Shown here: piece after piece, positions 17,901 to 25,862 of the stretch | Layout: each line of letters starts with the position of its first letter | How positions within the stretch are numbered: the first letter of the stretch is position 1 | Assembly (NCBI RefSeq): GCF_024730785.1 | Contig: NZ_CP102830.1 | Coordinates: forward strand, 1,116,001 to 1,180,000 | Source: Pseudomonas sp. LS44 | GTDB lineage: Bacteria; Pseudomonadota; Gammaproteobacteria; Pseudomonadales; Pseudomonadaceae | Direction: 5' to 3' | Length of the DNA stretch: 64,000 nt | Made by a program: the position numbers and the translations under genes | Notes under the pieces: generated by a model | What the model was told of the DNA's origin: nothing | What the model saw: only the letters and a program-made list of their open reading frames with translations | Database searches by the model: none

Positions 17901-20900
17901 AGCCACTGAGGCCGCTGTCATTGTTGGCCACCGGTGGATCGTTCACCGGGGTGACGGTGATGCTCGCCGTGGCCGGTGCGGAGGTCAGGGTGCCGTCGGT
18001 GGTGGTGTAGGTGAAAGTCGCCGTCCCGTTGTAGTTGGCGTTCGGCGTGAACGTGACGGTGCCGTCGATATTCAGCACGGCGGTGCCACCCGTACCGCTG
18101 GTGACGCTGGCGATGGTCAAGGCCGGGCCGTCGACATCGGTGTCATTGCCGAGCAATTGCGCGGCGCTGAAAGTTACCTGGGTGTCTTCGGTGGCGGTGA
18201 GACTGTCATTGACGGCGATAGGGGCATCGTTGGTGCCAGTGATGTTCACCTGGACGGTTGTCGATGTGCCATCGGCGGCGAGCACAGTAAAGTTCTCGCT
18301 GACCGTTTCGTCTGCGCTCAGGGCATTGAGGGCGGTGTTGGTGGTGTAGGTCCAGGCGCCCGTCGCATCGATCGAGAAACTGCCGTGCGTGCCAGCGAGA
18401 TTGCTCTGCTGGAAGACGGCAGGGCTGTCGACGTCGCTGATGGTCAGCTGGCCGCTGGTGCTCAGCGGGACGTTGGTTTCGGTCAGATTCACCACGGCGC
18501 TGCTGAGTACGGCGGCGTCGTTGGTGCCGGTGATGTTCACCTGCACGGTCGTCGATGTGCCATCGGCGGCGAGCACGGTGAAGTTCTCGGTGACCAACTG
18601 ATTTGCACTCAGGGGGTTGAGGGCGGAGTTGGTGGTGTAGGTCCAGGCGCCCGTCGCGTCGATCGAGAAGCTGCCGTGCGTGCCGGCGAGATTGCTCTGC
18701 TGGAAGACGGCAGGGCTGTCGACGTCGCTGATGGTCAGCTGGCCGCTGGTGCTCAGCGGGACGTTGGTTTCGGTCAGATTCACCACGGCGCTGCTGAGTA
18801 CGGCGGCGTCGTTGGTGCCGGTGATGTTCACCTGCACGGTCGTCGATGTGCCATCGGCGGCGAGCACGGTGAAGTTCTCAGTGACCAACTGATTTGCACT
18901 CAGGGAGTTGAGGGCGGAGTTGGTGGTGTAGGTCCAGGCGCCCGTCGCATCGATCGAGAAGCTGCCGTGCGTGCCGGCGAGATTGCTCTGCTGGAAGACG
19001 GCAGGGCTGTCGACGTCGCTGATGGTCAGCTGGCCGCTGGTGCTCAGGGGGACGTTGGTTTCGGTCAGATTCACCACGGCGCTGCTGAGTACGGCGGCGT
19101 CGTTGGTGCCGGTGATGTTCACCTGCACGGTCGTCGATGTGCCATCGGCGGCGAGCACGGTGAAGTTCTCGGTGACCAACTGATTTGCACTCAGGGGGTT
19201 GAGGGCGGAGTTGGTGGTGTAGGTCCAGGCGCCCGTCGCATCGATCGAGAAACTGCCGTGCGTGCCAGCGAGATTGCTCTGCTGGAAGACGGCAGGGCTG
19301 TCGACGTCGCTGATGGTCAGCTGGCCGCTGGTGCTCAGCGGGACGTTGGTTTCGGTCAGATTCACCACGGCGCTGCTGAGTACGGCGGCGTCGTTGGTGC
19401 CGGTTACCGTGAGGGTTAGCGTACTGCTGCTGGTCGCGCCGTGTTCGTCGGTGACGGTGAACGGAATCTGGATGACCTGCGTCTGGCCTTGGGCCAGCGA
19501 CTGGTAGGCCGCATCGCTGGAGTCGAAGGTCCAGTTGCCGTTCGAGTTCAGACTGAAGCCAGCCGGCGCCGTGTTGTTGAGACTAAAGGTCAGCGTGGGG
19601 TTGTGGTCGATGTCGCTGGCCTGCAACTGCCCGGACACCTGGGTTACCGGCGTCAGCAGGTTGCTCAGGGCACCATTGTTGGCGCCGTTGCTGCTCAGGT
19701 TCCAGATGCTATTGGCGTTGGACGCGCTGCCCACCGGGGTGATCGAGCTGATCAGGGCGGAGGGCAGGTTGCTCAGCGCCAGGCTCGAGTCGAAGTTAGT
19801 GTCGTTGGCGTCGGATACACCGATGACAATCTGGTAGGTGCCCGGGGTCGCGAACACGTGGCTGAAGGCCTGTAGCCCGGAGCTCCCTTTATCGCCGACG
19901 GCCGACACGCTGCTGAGGGTCTGCACCGGCAGGCCATTGATCTGGATGAAGGCGAAGTCGTTGAACGGCAGGTAGTCCGAAGTGCCGAACTGCCAGTTGA
20001 AAGCGAAGCTCTGGTTCGGGTCGGTGGTGACTACGGTGATCACGATGGCCGAGCCATCGGTGGCGTTGGCGACCGGGCCTGGGAGGAACACTCCGTCTTC
20101 GACTGCGCTGGCGCTGCTGGGTGCGGCAATCGGTGTGTCATTGGTGCCGGTGACGGTCAGGCTCAGGCTGCTGGTGCTGCTCGCACTCTTATCGTCGGTG
20201 ACGGTGAAGGGAATGTTGATGACTTGGGTTTCGTCTTTAGCCAGGGCCTGGTAGGCCGCAACGCTTGGGTCGAAGGTCCAGCTGCCATCCGGGCTCAGGC
20301 TGAAACCGGCGGGTGCAGCCTGGTTCAGGGCAAAGCTCAGGACGGCGCCGTCATCGGCGTCGCTGGCCAGCAGTTGGCCGTTCACAGTCTCCCCATCTTC
20401 CACTGCTGTGGAGCTGGTAGCGGTCGCCAGCGGCGCGTCGTTGGTGCCGGTCACCTTGATGGTGATGGTCGCCGGAGCGCTGGCTTCGCCGCTGTCGTCG
20501 ATGGCGGTGTAGGTGAAGCTCACGTCGCGGCTGGCGCCTTCTGCCAGGTCGTCGAAGTCGCTGCCTGGGTTGAAGGTGTAGGTGCCGTCGCTGTTGAAGG
20601 TCAGACTGCCGTTGCCGTTGCTCAAGTCAGTGACCAGGTGGTAGCTGGCGATCGTGCCGTCGATGTCGGTGGCAATCGGGACGTTGCTGTTCAGCGCGGT
20701 GTTTTCACCGGTGCTGGTGCTGGCGGAGAAGGCGGCCGGCGCGTCGTTGACCGAAGTGACGCTGAGCGTCAGCGTGCTGGTAGCGCTGCTGCTGCCGTCG
20801 GTGGCGGTGTAAGTCACGACCGGCACGTTGCCGTTGTAGTTGGCGGCAGGCGTGAAGCTGTAGTCGCCGTTGCTGGCAATCGTCAGGCTGCCAACATTGG

Positions 20901-23900
20901 CCAGCACCACAGTCTGGCTGGCGCCGGCGGCGATGACATAGTTGGTGCCGTTGACGCTGAACTGGCTGACCGAGAGCGCTGCATCCACGTCGCTATCGTT
21001 CTCCAACAGGTTACCGCCGATGACGCCGTCATCTTCCAGGCCGCTGTCTACATCGGGCGTGGTCAGGGTCGGGTCGGAAACCGGTTGGATCACGAAGTTG
21101 ACTGTCGCGGTATCGAAACCACCGCGACCATCGCTAACGGTGTAAGTGAAGCTGGCCGGGCCGTGGTAGTTCGACGCCGGAGTGAACACCACATTGCCAT
21201 TCACCAGTGCCACGCTGCCGTGTTGGGCATTTTGTACGGTGGCGATCGACAGGGTGCCGCCATCGATGTCCGTATCGTTGGCCAGAAGTCTATTGGCGGC
21301 GATAGTTACTGGTGCGTCTTCGCGCGCCGGCAGGATCATTTGCCCGGTTGGGCTGGTGATGACACCCACGGTGTCCTGCAGGGTGATCTGATAAGGACCG
21401 GTGATGTAGCCAGTATGGTTGGGGAGGTTGACTCCGCTAGCCAACTCGCCCGGAGTGAGGTCCCAGGCGCTGATCACCAGCGTGTAGTTGCCGGCTGGCA
21501 GGCTGGCGATATCGAGGAAGGAGTCGCGGTCGCTTACCGAGCCGTCACCACCCGGCACTGTACTGTCATCGTTGCTGAACAGGACGTTGCCGTGCTGATC
21601 GAGCAAGTAGATGTGCGAGTCGAAGCCCACACGCACGCCATCGCCGTTCACGTCGACAAAGGTGGGCGAGTAGATGGAGTTGTTGATGATCTTCGGCATT
21701 TCGGTCAGCACGTCAGCGACGAAGCGCCCGCCGTTATGCTGGATCTGCCAATGGTCGACGCTGACTGCACCACCGCCGGCACTGACGATTGCGCCGCTTA
21801 CCGACAGGCTGCCGCCGGCGAATGCATCGTCGTGGGCAGTCGGGGCATCGTTGACCGCTGTGACGGTGATCGACTGGTTGACCGCGCTGGAGGTTGCCCC
21901 TTCGTTGTCGGTAGCGGTGAAGCTCAGTGACGTGCTGCCATTCCAGTTGGCAGTGGGCACGAAACTTAGCGTGGCGCTGCCGGCGCTGGCCGGAACGCTT
22001 GCGCCCAGTGCCAACGCAGTGCCGTTGAAGTACAGCGTGCCATTGTCCGGCAAGGCGGTAAGGGTGAAGTTGGCGAGCGTGCCATCTACATCACCGCCGC
22101 TGAGGGTGACGGGGATGGCGTTGTCCTCCGCGCCGCTGGCGGCAGTCACGATCGCCGTGGGCGCTTCGTTGGCACCGTTGACGGTGACCGTAACGGTATG
22201 GGCGGTACTGTCGGCACTGGAGACGGTGAAGCTCTCGACAGGATTCTCGGAGCTTTTGAGAGCCTGAACATTGGCGTCGCTATTGCGCAGGGCATAGGTC
22301 CATGCCCCGGCGGAATTGATGCTGAAATCGCCGTAGCTGCCACTGACGCTGGCCGCGTTGAAGGCGGCCGGGCTGTCGATATCGGTGACGGTCAGAATGC
22401 CGGTGGCGGTTAGCGTGGTTTCCTCGGTCACTGCGCCGGCCGCAACGCCGCTGATTGTGGCGGTGTCGTTAGCGCCGTTGACGTTGATGGTGATGTCACG
22501 GGTATCCGATGCGCCCAAGGGGTCGCGGACGGTGACGGTAAAGGTTTCGCTCGGCGTGGCGCCGGCTGGCAGCGCGTTGACCGCTGCCGCATCGACCACG
22601 TAGACGTAGGAGCCGTCGGCGTTGACGGTGAGCTCGCCATAGGTGCCAATGGCGCTACCGCTCCAGGACAGCTGGGTGTCGTCGACGTCGCTGGCCTGCA
22701 ACTGCCCGGTGATGTCGGCGAAGCTGTCGAGGACGTCGGTGTCGGTGACGGTGGCGGTGTAGCTGCCAGTGGCGATCGGGGCATCGTTGGTGCCGGTAAC
22801 CGTGATGGTTAGGGTACCTGTGTCGGTGATGCTGTGTTCGTCGGTGGCGGTGTAGTGAATGACCAGTTCGAGGGTCTGGCCGGCGCCCAGGTTCTGATAG
22901 GTGGCATGGCTGGCATCGAAGGTCCACGAACCGTCAGGCTGTAGCTTGAAGCCGGCCGGTACACCCTGTGCAGCAACGGAGTAGGTGAGTTGGGCGTCGT
23001 GATCGACATCGGTAGTGCTCAGCTGGCCAATAAGTGACGCGTCTTCAAGAACATCGCTGCTGGCGTCGCTGGCGATCGGTGTGTCGTTGGTGCCGGTCAC
23101 GGTGATGGTCAGAGTGCCGGTGTCTCTCAGGTTGCCGCTGTCGGTTACTTGGTAAGCGATGGTCAGAACCAGCTCTTCGCCGTGCTTGAGCGACTGGTAG
23201 GCCTTATCGCCTGGATCGAGGGTCCACTCGCCGTTCGAGCCGAGATTGAAGCCGGCTGGAACTGCACCGACGGTGGCAAAAGTAAGCACTTCCGGACTAT
23301 CGACATCGGTGGCGCTCAGGGTGCCCTGCAGAACCACGGCATCCTCGGAGGTGGCGCTGTCGGAGTCGCTGGCCACTGGCGCATCGTTGGCTGACGTAAT
23401 ATCCAGCTGCACGGTCAGCGGAGTGGAGGCGCCGCGGCTATCGGTCACCAGTACGGTGAAGCTGTCGGCGCCGTGGTAATTCGCGCCGGGGGTGTACTGC
23501 CAGGTGCCGTCGGCCGTCAGCGTCAACATGCCGTTGCTCGGGCCTTGGGTGAGCTTCAAATCATACAAATCGCCATTGGGATCGCGGATCGCGAAGCGGC
23601 CATCGAGTGGCGTGTCTTCGGCAGTAACCAGGTTCCATTCGCCGACCAGCAGGGTGCCGTCGGTGTCACTGAATTCGGGCGCGAGATTGAGTGGTGCATC
23701 CGAAATATCCGGGGTGGTCGAACCTTTGAGAGCCTGCCCCTGCGTCTGGAAACCGACCTGCGCATTCACTTGCGCGGCTGTTTCGTTGAGCAGGACAAAG
23801 CTACGGCCGCCGCCCGCAGGGCCGGAAGGGCCCGACGAACCGGAAGGGCCGGCGGCGGTTTCTTCAAAGGCTTGCGTCGGGTCGACGCCGGCCGCGATGG

Positions 23901-24171
23901 CTTGTTGCAGGTCTTCGACGCTTGGCGATGAGTCGGTGGCCGCCTCACTTTGCGGAGTTTGCAGCTCGGCGCTGCTCCATTGCGAGTCGCGTCCCAGGTC
24001 CAGCAGGCGGCCGTCGGTCAGTTGCAGCGTCGCCATGCTGGCGGCGCCGGTTTCGATGATTTCACCGGCATAAATGCGATCACCCTCGATGAGCAGGCGC
24101 TGCGCGCCTTCCGCGGTACGGGCATAGACTTGGCCAACGATGCTTTTGACGACGGCAATGACACTGCTCAT
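14917..24171 (-). CDS. lapA: LapA-type giant RTX adhesin, type I secreted
   Basis: The 3084-residue cell-surface adhesin starts with the LapA retention module (SVIAVVKSIVGQVYAR); the LapG cleavage motif TAAG is at residues 105-108. A long array of cadherin-like, VCBS and BIg-like repeats follows, marked by recurring TGTNDAP and VNDAP. A DVUA0089-like module lies at about 800-935, four near-identical 97-residue repeats at 1597-1984, a PA14 domain at about 2090-2260 (GTYQFRVTADDGFSIRIDG), and a LamG-like domain at about 2560-2795. Calcium-binding RTX nonapeptides (GGAGDDTLTGG) at about 2910-2980 precede a C-terminal secretion signal. The start at 24171 has an AGGAG site; a 14-residue longer frame does not. 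Export is by LapEBC, retention by LapD and release by LapG. It is shorter than the 5000- to 8000-residue LapA of P. fluorescens and P. putida. Confidence 0.95.
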   Translation of the reverse strand: MSSVIAVVKSIVGQVYARTAEGAQRLLIEGDRIYAGEIIETGAASMATLQLTDGRLLDLGRDSQWSSAELQTPQSEAATDSSPSVEDLQQAIAAGVDPTQAFEETAAGPSGSSGPSGPAGGGRSFVLLNETAAQVNAQVGFQTQGQALKGSTTPDISDAPLNLAPEFSDTDGTLLVGEWNLVTAEDTPLDGRFAIRDPNGDLYDLKLTQGPSNGMLTLTADGTWQYTPGANYHGADSFTVLVTDSRGASTPLTVQLDITSANDAPVASDSDSATSEDAVVLQGTLSATDVDSPEVLTFATVGAVPAGFNLGSNGEWTLDPGDKAYQSLKHGEELVLTIAYQVTDSGNLRDTGTLTITVTGTNDTPIASDASSDVLEDASLIGQLSTTDVDHDAQLTYSVAAQGVPAGFKLQPDGSWTFDASHATYQNLGAGQTLELVIHYTATDEHSITDTGTLTITVTGTNDAPIATGSYTATVTDTDVLDSFADITGQLQASDVDDTQLSWSGSAIGTYGELTVNADGSYVYVVDAAAVNALPAGATPSETFTVTVRDPLGASDTRDITINVNGANDTATISGVAAGAVTEETTLTATGILTVTDIDSPAAFNAASVSGSYGDFSINSAGAWTYALRNSDANVQALKSSENPVESFTVSSADSTAHTVTVTVNGANEAPTAIVTAASGAEDNAIPVTLSGGDVDGTLANFTLTALPDNGTLYFNGTALALGASVPASAGSATLSFVPTANWNGSTSLSFTATDNEGATSSAVNQSITVTAVNDAPTAHDDAFAGGSLSVSGAIVSAGGGAVSVDHWQIQHNGGRFVADVLTEMPKIINNSIYSPTFVDVNGDGVRVGFDSHIYLLDQHGNVLFSNDDSTVPGGDGSVSDRDSFLDIASLPAGNYTLVISAWDLTPGELASGVNLPNHTGYITGPYQITLQDTVGVITSPTGQMILPAREDAPVTIAANRLLANDTDIDGGTLSIATVQNAQHGSVALVNGNVVFTPASNYHGPASFTYTVSDGRGGFDTATVNFVIQPVSDPTLTTPDVDSGLEDDGVIGGNLLENDSDVDAALSVSQFSVNGTNYVIAAGASQTVVLANVGSLTIASNGDYSFTPAANYNGNVPVVTYTATDGSSSATSTLTLSVTSVNDAPAAFSASTSTGENTALNSNVPIATDIDGTIASYHLVTDLSNGNGSLTFNSDGTYTFNPGSDFDDLAEGASRDVSFTYTAIDDSGEASAPATITIKVTGTNDAPLATATSSTAVEDGETVNGQLLASDADDGAVLSFALNQAAPAGFSLSPDGSWTFDPSVAAYQALAKDETQVINIPFTVTDDKSASSTSSLSLTVTGTNDTPIAAPSSASAVEDGVFLPGPVANATDGSAIVITVVTTDPNQSFAFNWQFGTSDYLPFNDFAFIQINGLPVQTLSSVSAVGDKGSSGLQAFSHVFATPGTYQIVIGVSDANDTNFDSSLALSNLPSALISSITPVGSASNANSIWNLSSNGANNGALSNLLTPVTQVSGQLQASDIDHNPTLTFSLNNTAPAGFSLNSNGNWTFDSSDAAYQSLAQGQTQVIQIPFTVTDEHGATSSSTLTLTVTGTNDAAVLSSAVVNLTETNVPLSTSGQLTISDVDSPAVFQQSNLAGTHGSFSIDATGAWTYTTNSALNPLSANQLVTENFTVLAADGTSTTVQVNITGTNDAAVLSSAVVNLTETNVPLSTSGQLTISDVDSPAVFQQSNLAGTHGSFSIDATGAWTYTTNSALNSLSANQLVTENFTVLAADGTSTTVQVNITGTNDAAVLSSAVVNLTETNVPLSTSGQLTISDVDSPAVFQQSNLAGTHGSFSIDATGAWTYTTNSALNPLSANQLVTENFTVLAADGTSTTVQVNITGTNDAAVLSSAVVNLTETNVPLSTSGQLTISDVDSPAVFQQSNLAGTHGSFSIDATGAWTYTTNTALNALSADETVSENFTVLAADGTSTTVQVNITGTNDAPIAVNDSLTATEDTQVTFSAAQLLGNDTDVDGPALTIASVTSGTGGTAVLNIDGTVTFTPNANYNGTATFTYTTTDGTLTSAPATASITVTPVNDPPVANNDSGLSGLKGEYFAYREGSDGGNLTNLGDVTAFISSHAANATFVATNLNYGHISDGVGLAGEQKLQQFLKGDAGSLSSDPVNSSDAIIKLSGYVTLAAGTYQFRVTADDGFSIRIDGATVAEYNGNQGPTARELPTFNIALSGAHQIEIIYWDQGGEAQLQIELRDQGGTYTVLGEDKLSQLNPALVTNEDQALTINPNVLLANDTDIDGDSLSIIAVQNAQHGSVALVNGNVVFTPASNYSGPASFTYTIADPSGATSTAQVSLQVTAVNDAPRVTPVALTGGNEDAGSVTFTKEQLLQGSSDVEGDSLSLSNLQLVAGNGTLSVNGAGTTWTFTPAGDWNGSVSLSFDVSDGKGGVTSNTASFTVAAVADIGADGFSIVEDTTTQIDVLGNDNFENAGRYISAINGTAITNGGSVAVEHGTVTMSGGKLSFSPDANYNGPASFSYSVTSNGAVETATVSLNVTPVNDAKLPTLSVSPVGQWTFDENNGATTTNATTGQTGTLRDDSNSGGSTLPSFGTATRETTSGATAEGAGHYITFNDNGDRIDLNSGATQALLGSATMTFWLKTSQEGSGDGDGDSWDQPSIIGSEQVGDGNDIQWGVINEDGEIGFGLGNVDGVYSKTEINDNQWHSVAISRNASTGLVSVYVDGKLEATGSPSDSDFTGKLNQLTSIGVTNKFTGDGTSEADTRYFKGSLDDLRIYDHVLSADQIQAIHSVENGFQDSAIANDGGPLRIALSGQDYTDLSVSGLAKDMVISDGNGHSIVSSGIDQVINLGGWSTSTLMLSNTGTASGTLAFTASNTVGGDTRDTTEYLTLANGTSKLVDGGSGNDTLTGSAAADLLRGGNGRDTLSGGGGEDRLEGGDGKDTLLGGDDNDILFGGAGDDTLTGGAGADLFIWKAGNTGHDTITDFNASEGDRIDLRDLLPDNAAGDILSYLKVEPASTSGGLATLQVSSSGQVNDSGKVDASISLDLSHYSGSAADIVNSLVAGANPHVKVDHT
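18220..19383 (-). repeat. Four tandem 291-bp near-identical repeats within lapA
   Basis: Four head-to-tail units of 291 bases encode 97 residues each (starting VLSSAVVNLTETNVPLSTSG and ending QVNITGTNDA). Copies differ at only a few bases, including synonymous ones. The copy at the low-coordinate end diverges more (TALNALSADETVSE in place of SALNPLSANQLVTE). The repeat is of VCBS type. Confidence 0.93.
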
Positions 24172-24248
24172 GAGCGACTCCTGCTGGTGCTGTTCCTGGA
24201 TTACTGCCTGCACGGCTGTGTAGGCAGCTCAGCGATGTTTTTCTTGGC

Positions 24249-24262
24249 GTCAATAAATTGGC
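24249..24262. promoter_or_regulatory. FleQ box in the lapA-lapE divergent region
   Basis: GTCAATAAATTGGC differs from the FleQ consensus GTCAATAAATTGAC at one position. It lies 78 bases upstream of the lapA start. FleQ with c-di-GMP is known to control lapA in P. putida. The surrounding region 24172-24484 is AT-rich, unlike the genes on either side, and holds no gene. Confidence 0.7.
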
Positions 24263-24286
24263 TTAATTTCCTTTTTGATTAAAAAA

Positions 24287-24300
24287 GCCAAACTATTGAC
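24287..24300. promoter_or_regulatory. Second, weaker FleQ-box-like site
   Basis: GCCAAACTATTGAC matches the FleQ consensus at 10 of 14 positions, with the right half (ATTGAC) intact. It lies 38 bases from the stronger site. Paired FleQ sites are common at c-di-GMP-controlled biofilm promoters. Confidence 0.4.
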
Positions 24301-24484
24301 CGATTGGGTCTAATCCTAAACAATTCACCTATTGATGTCACACTGATATTGCAGGCTCTGAATGGGGGTTGCGGCAGTGCCATCATTTCCTCCTTCTCAG
24401 TAGTCGGCGGCGCCCTTGTGCGACGTCAGGAGTGAATGCCTCTCCACGTTTCTCGCCGCCATCTCATAAAAGGACGCTCAGACG

Positions 24485-25834
24485 ATGTGCCTGCGTTTTC
24501 TCCCCGTATTGCCGCTTTCTCTGTTGGTCAGCTTGTCTATCCAGGCGCAGACCCTTCAGGACTCCATGCAACAAGCCTTGACCGCCCACCCTGAAGTCCA
24601 GGCCGCGATCAACAGCCGGTTGTCCGCGGACTATCAGCTCAAGGCGGCCAAGGGTGGCTACCTGCCGAGCATCGACTTGCTCGGCGGCTACGGTCGCGAA
24701 GGTAGCGATACGCCGAGCACGCGTGCCCGGGGCGATCACTGGGAGACGCTGAATCGTGGCGAGTCGTCGCTGCAATTGCGGCAGATGGTGTTCGATGGTT
24801 TCGCCACTTCCAGCGAAGTCGGGCGTCGCCAGGCCGTCGTCAATTCGCGCGCTTATGCGCTGCTCGATCGTTCCGAACGGACCGCGCTGGATGTTGCGCT
24901 GGTCTACCTGGATGTTCTCAAGCGCCAAGAGATGGTGCGTCTGGCCGAGGAAAACCTGGGTAGTCATGAGCGTATCTACGATCAGATCAGCCTGCGCAGC
25001 ACTCGTGGTGTCGGACGTCTGGCCGATCAGGACCAAGCCGAGGCGCGTCTGGCTCAAGCCCGCAACAACCTGATCACCGAGCAGACCAATCTGGCCGATG
25101 CGCGCACCAACTATTTCAGCGTGGTCGGCAGCGATCCGGTCGAGCTGAGCGAGCCGAGCGGTCTGCCGGGCTCGTTGCCGGCCAACCTGGCCGATGCGCG
25201 CCAGCAACTGGTCGCCAACAGCCCGGTGCTGCGTTCTGCCGAATCCGATGTGGCCGCCGCCGAGAAGCAGTACGAAGCGGCTAAATCGTTCTTCTATCCG
25301 CGCTTCGATGCAGAATTGTCGCGCGGTGCCGATAACGACATCGATGGTGACGAAGGCCACTCCAACGAATGGCAGGCGATGTTGCGCATGCGCTACAACC
25401 TGTTCGCTGGCGGTAGCCACAAGGCCGACCTGGAATCCAAGTCGTATGAAGCCAGTGAGGCGCTGGACATTCGCAACAACGCCCTGCGTCAGCTGAACGA
25501 AGACCTCGGGCTGGCTTGGAATGCTCTGTCCAATGCCCGCGAGCAGTTGCCGATCGCGCAGCAGTATGTGGATTACAGTACCCGGGTGCGTCAGTCGTAC
25601 CAGAAGCAATTCAGCATCGGCGAGCGCAGTCTGCTCGACCTGCTGGACAGCGAGAACGAGCTGTTCACCGCGTCGCGGCGCCTGCTCGATGTGCGATACA
25701 CCGAGCTGTTCACTCAGTATCGGATCAAAGCGACCCTCGGCGAGCTGCTGAAAAGCCAGGGTGTCGTGGCGCCGATGGCGTCGGTGGTGCAGAACGACCT
25801 CAAGCCTGAGGCCGCGCTGCCAAGCCTGAACTGA
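24485..25834 (+). CDS. lapE: LapE, TolC-family outer-membrane protein of the Lap type I exporter
   Basis: The 449-residue TolC-family protein has a signal peptide (LPLSLLVSLSIQAQT) and two repeated outer-membrane efflux domains rich in coiled coil (NSRLSADYQLKAAKGGYLPS; DQAEARLAQARNNL). It forms the outer-membrane channel for LapA secretion, and LapA can remain lodged in it until cleaved by LapG. The start ATG follows AAGGA about ten bases upstream. It heads the lapE-lapB-lapC operon, with 28 bases to lapB, and is divergent from lapA across the FleQ-box region. Confidence 0.95.
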   Translation: MCLRFLPVLPLSLLVSLSIQAQTLQDSMQQALTAHPEVQAAINSRLSADYQLKAAKGGYLPSIDLLGGYGREGSDTPSTRARGDHWETLNRGESSLQLRQMVFDGFATSSEVGRRQAVVNSRAYALLDRSERTALDVALVYLDVLKRQEMVRLAEENLGSHERIYDQISLRSTRGVGRLADQDQAEARLAQARNNLITEQTNLADARTNYFSVVGSDPVELSEPSGLPGSLPANLADARQQLVANSPVLRSAESDVAAAEKQYEAAKSFFYPRFDAELSRGADNDIDGDEGHSNEWQAMLRMRYNLFAGGSHKADLESKSYEASEALDIRNNALRQLNEDLGLAWNALSNAREQLPIAQQYVDYSTRVRQSYQKQFSIGERSLLDLLDSENELFTASRRLLDVRYTELFTQYRIKATLGELLKSQGVVAPMASVVQNDLKPEAALPSLN

Positions 25835-25862
25835 GTCATTCATTTATCCAGAGAGCCAACGC

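Noticed and set aside
18220..19383. Regular repeats considered as a CRISPR array
   Set aside because: The 291-base units are contiguous and coding, with no spacers; they are protein repeats of lapA.
17440..19419. Long plus-strand frame with repeated segments opposite lapA
   Set aside because: The repetition only mirrors the four lapA repeats on the other strand; there is no ribosome site or domain.
24172..24484. Sigma-70 promoters for lapA and lapE
   Set aside because: The region is AT-rich, but no pair of -35 and -10 boxes with acceptable spacing stood out, so none is claimed.
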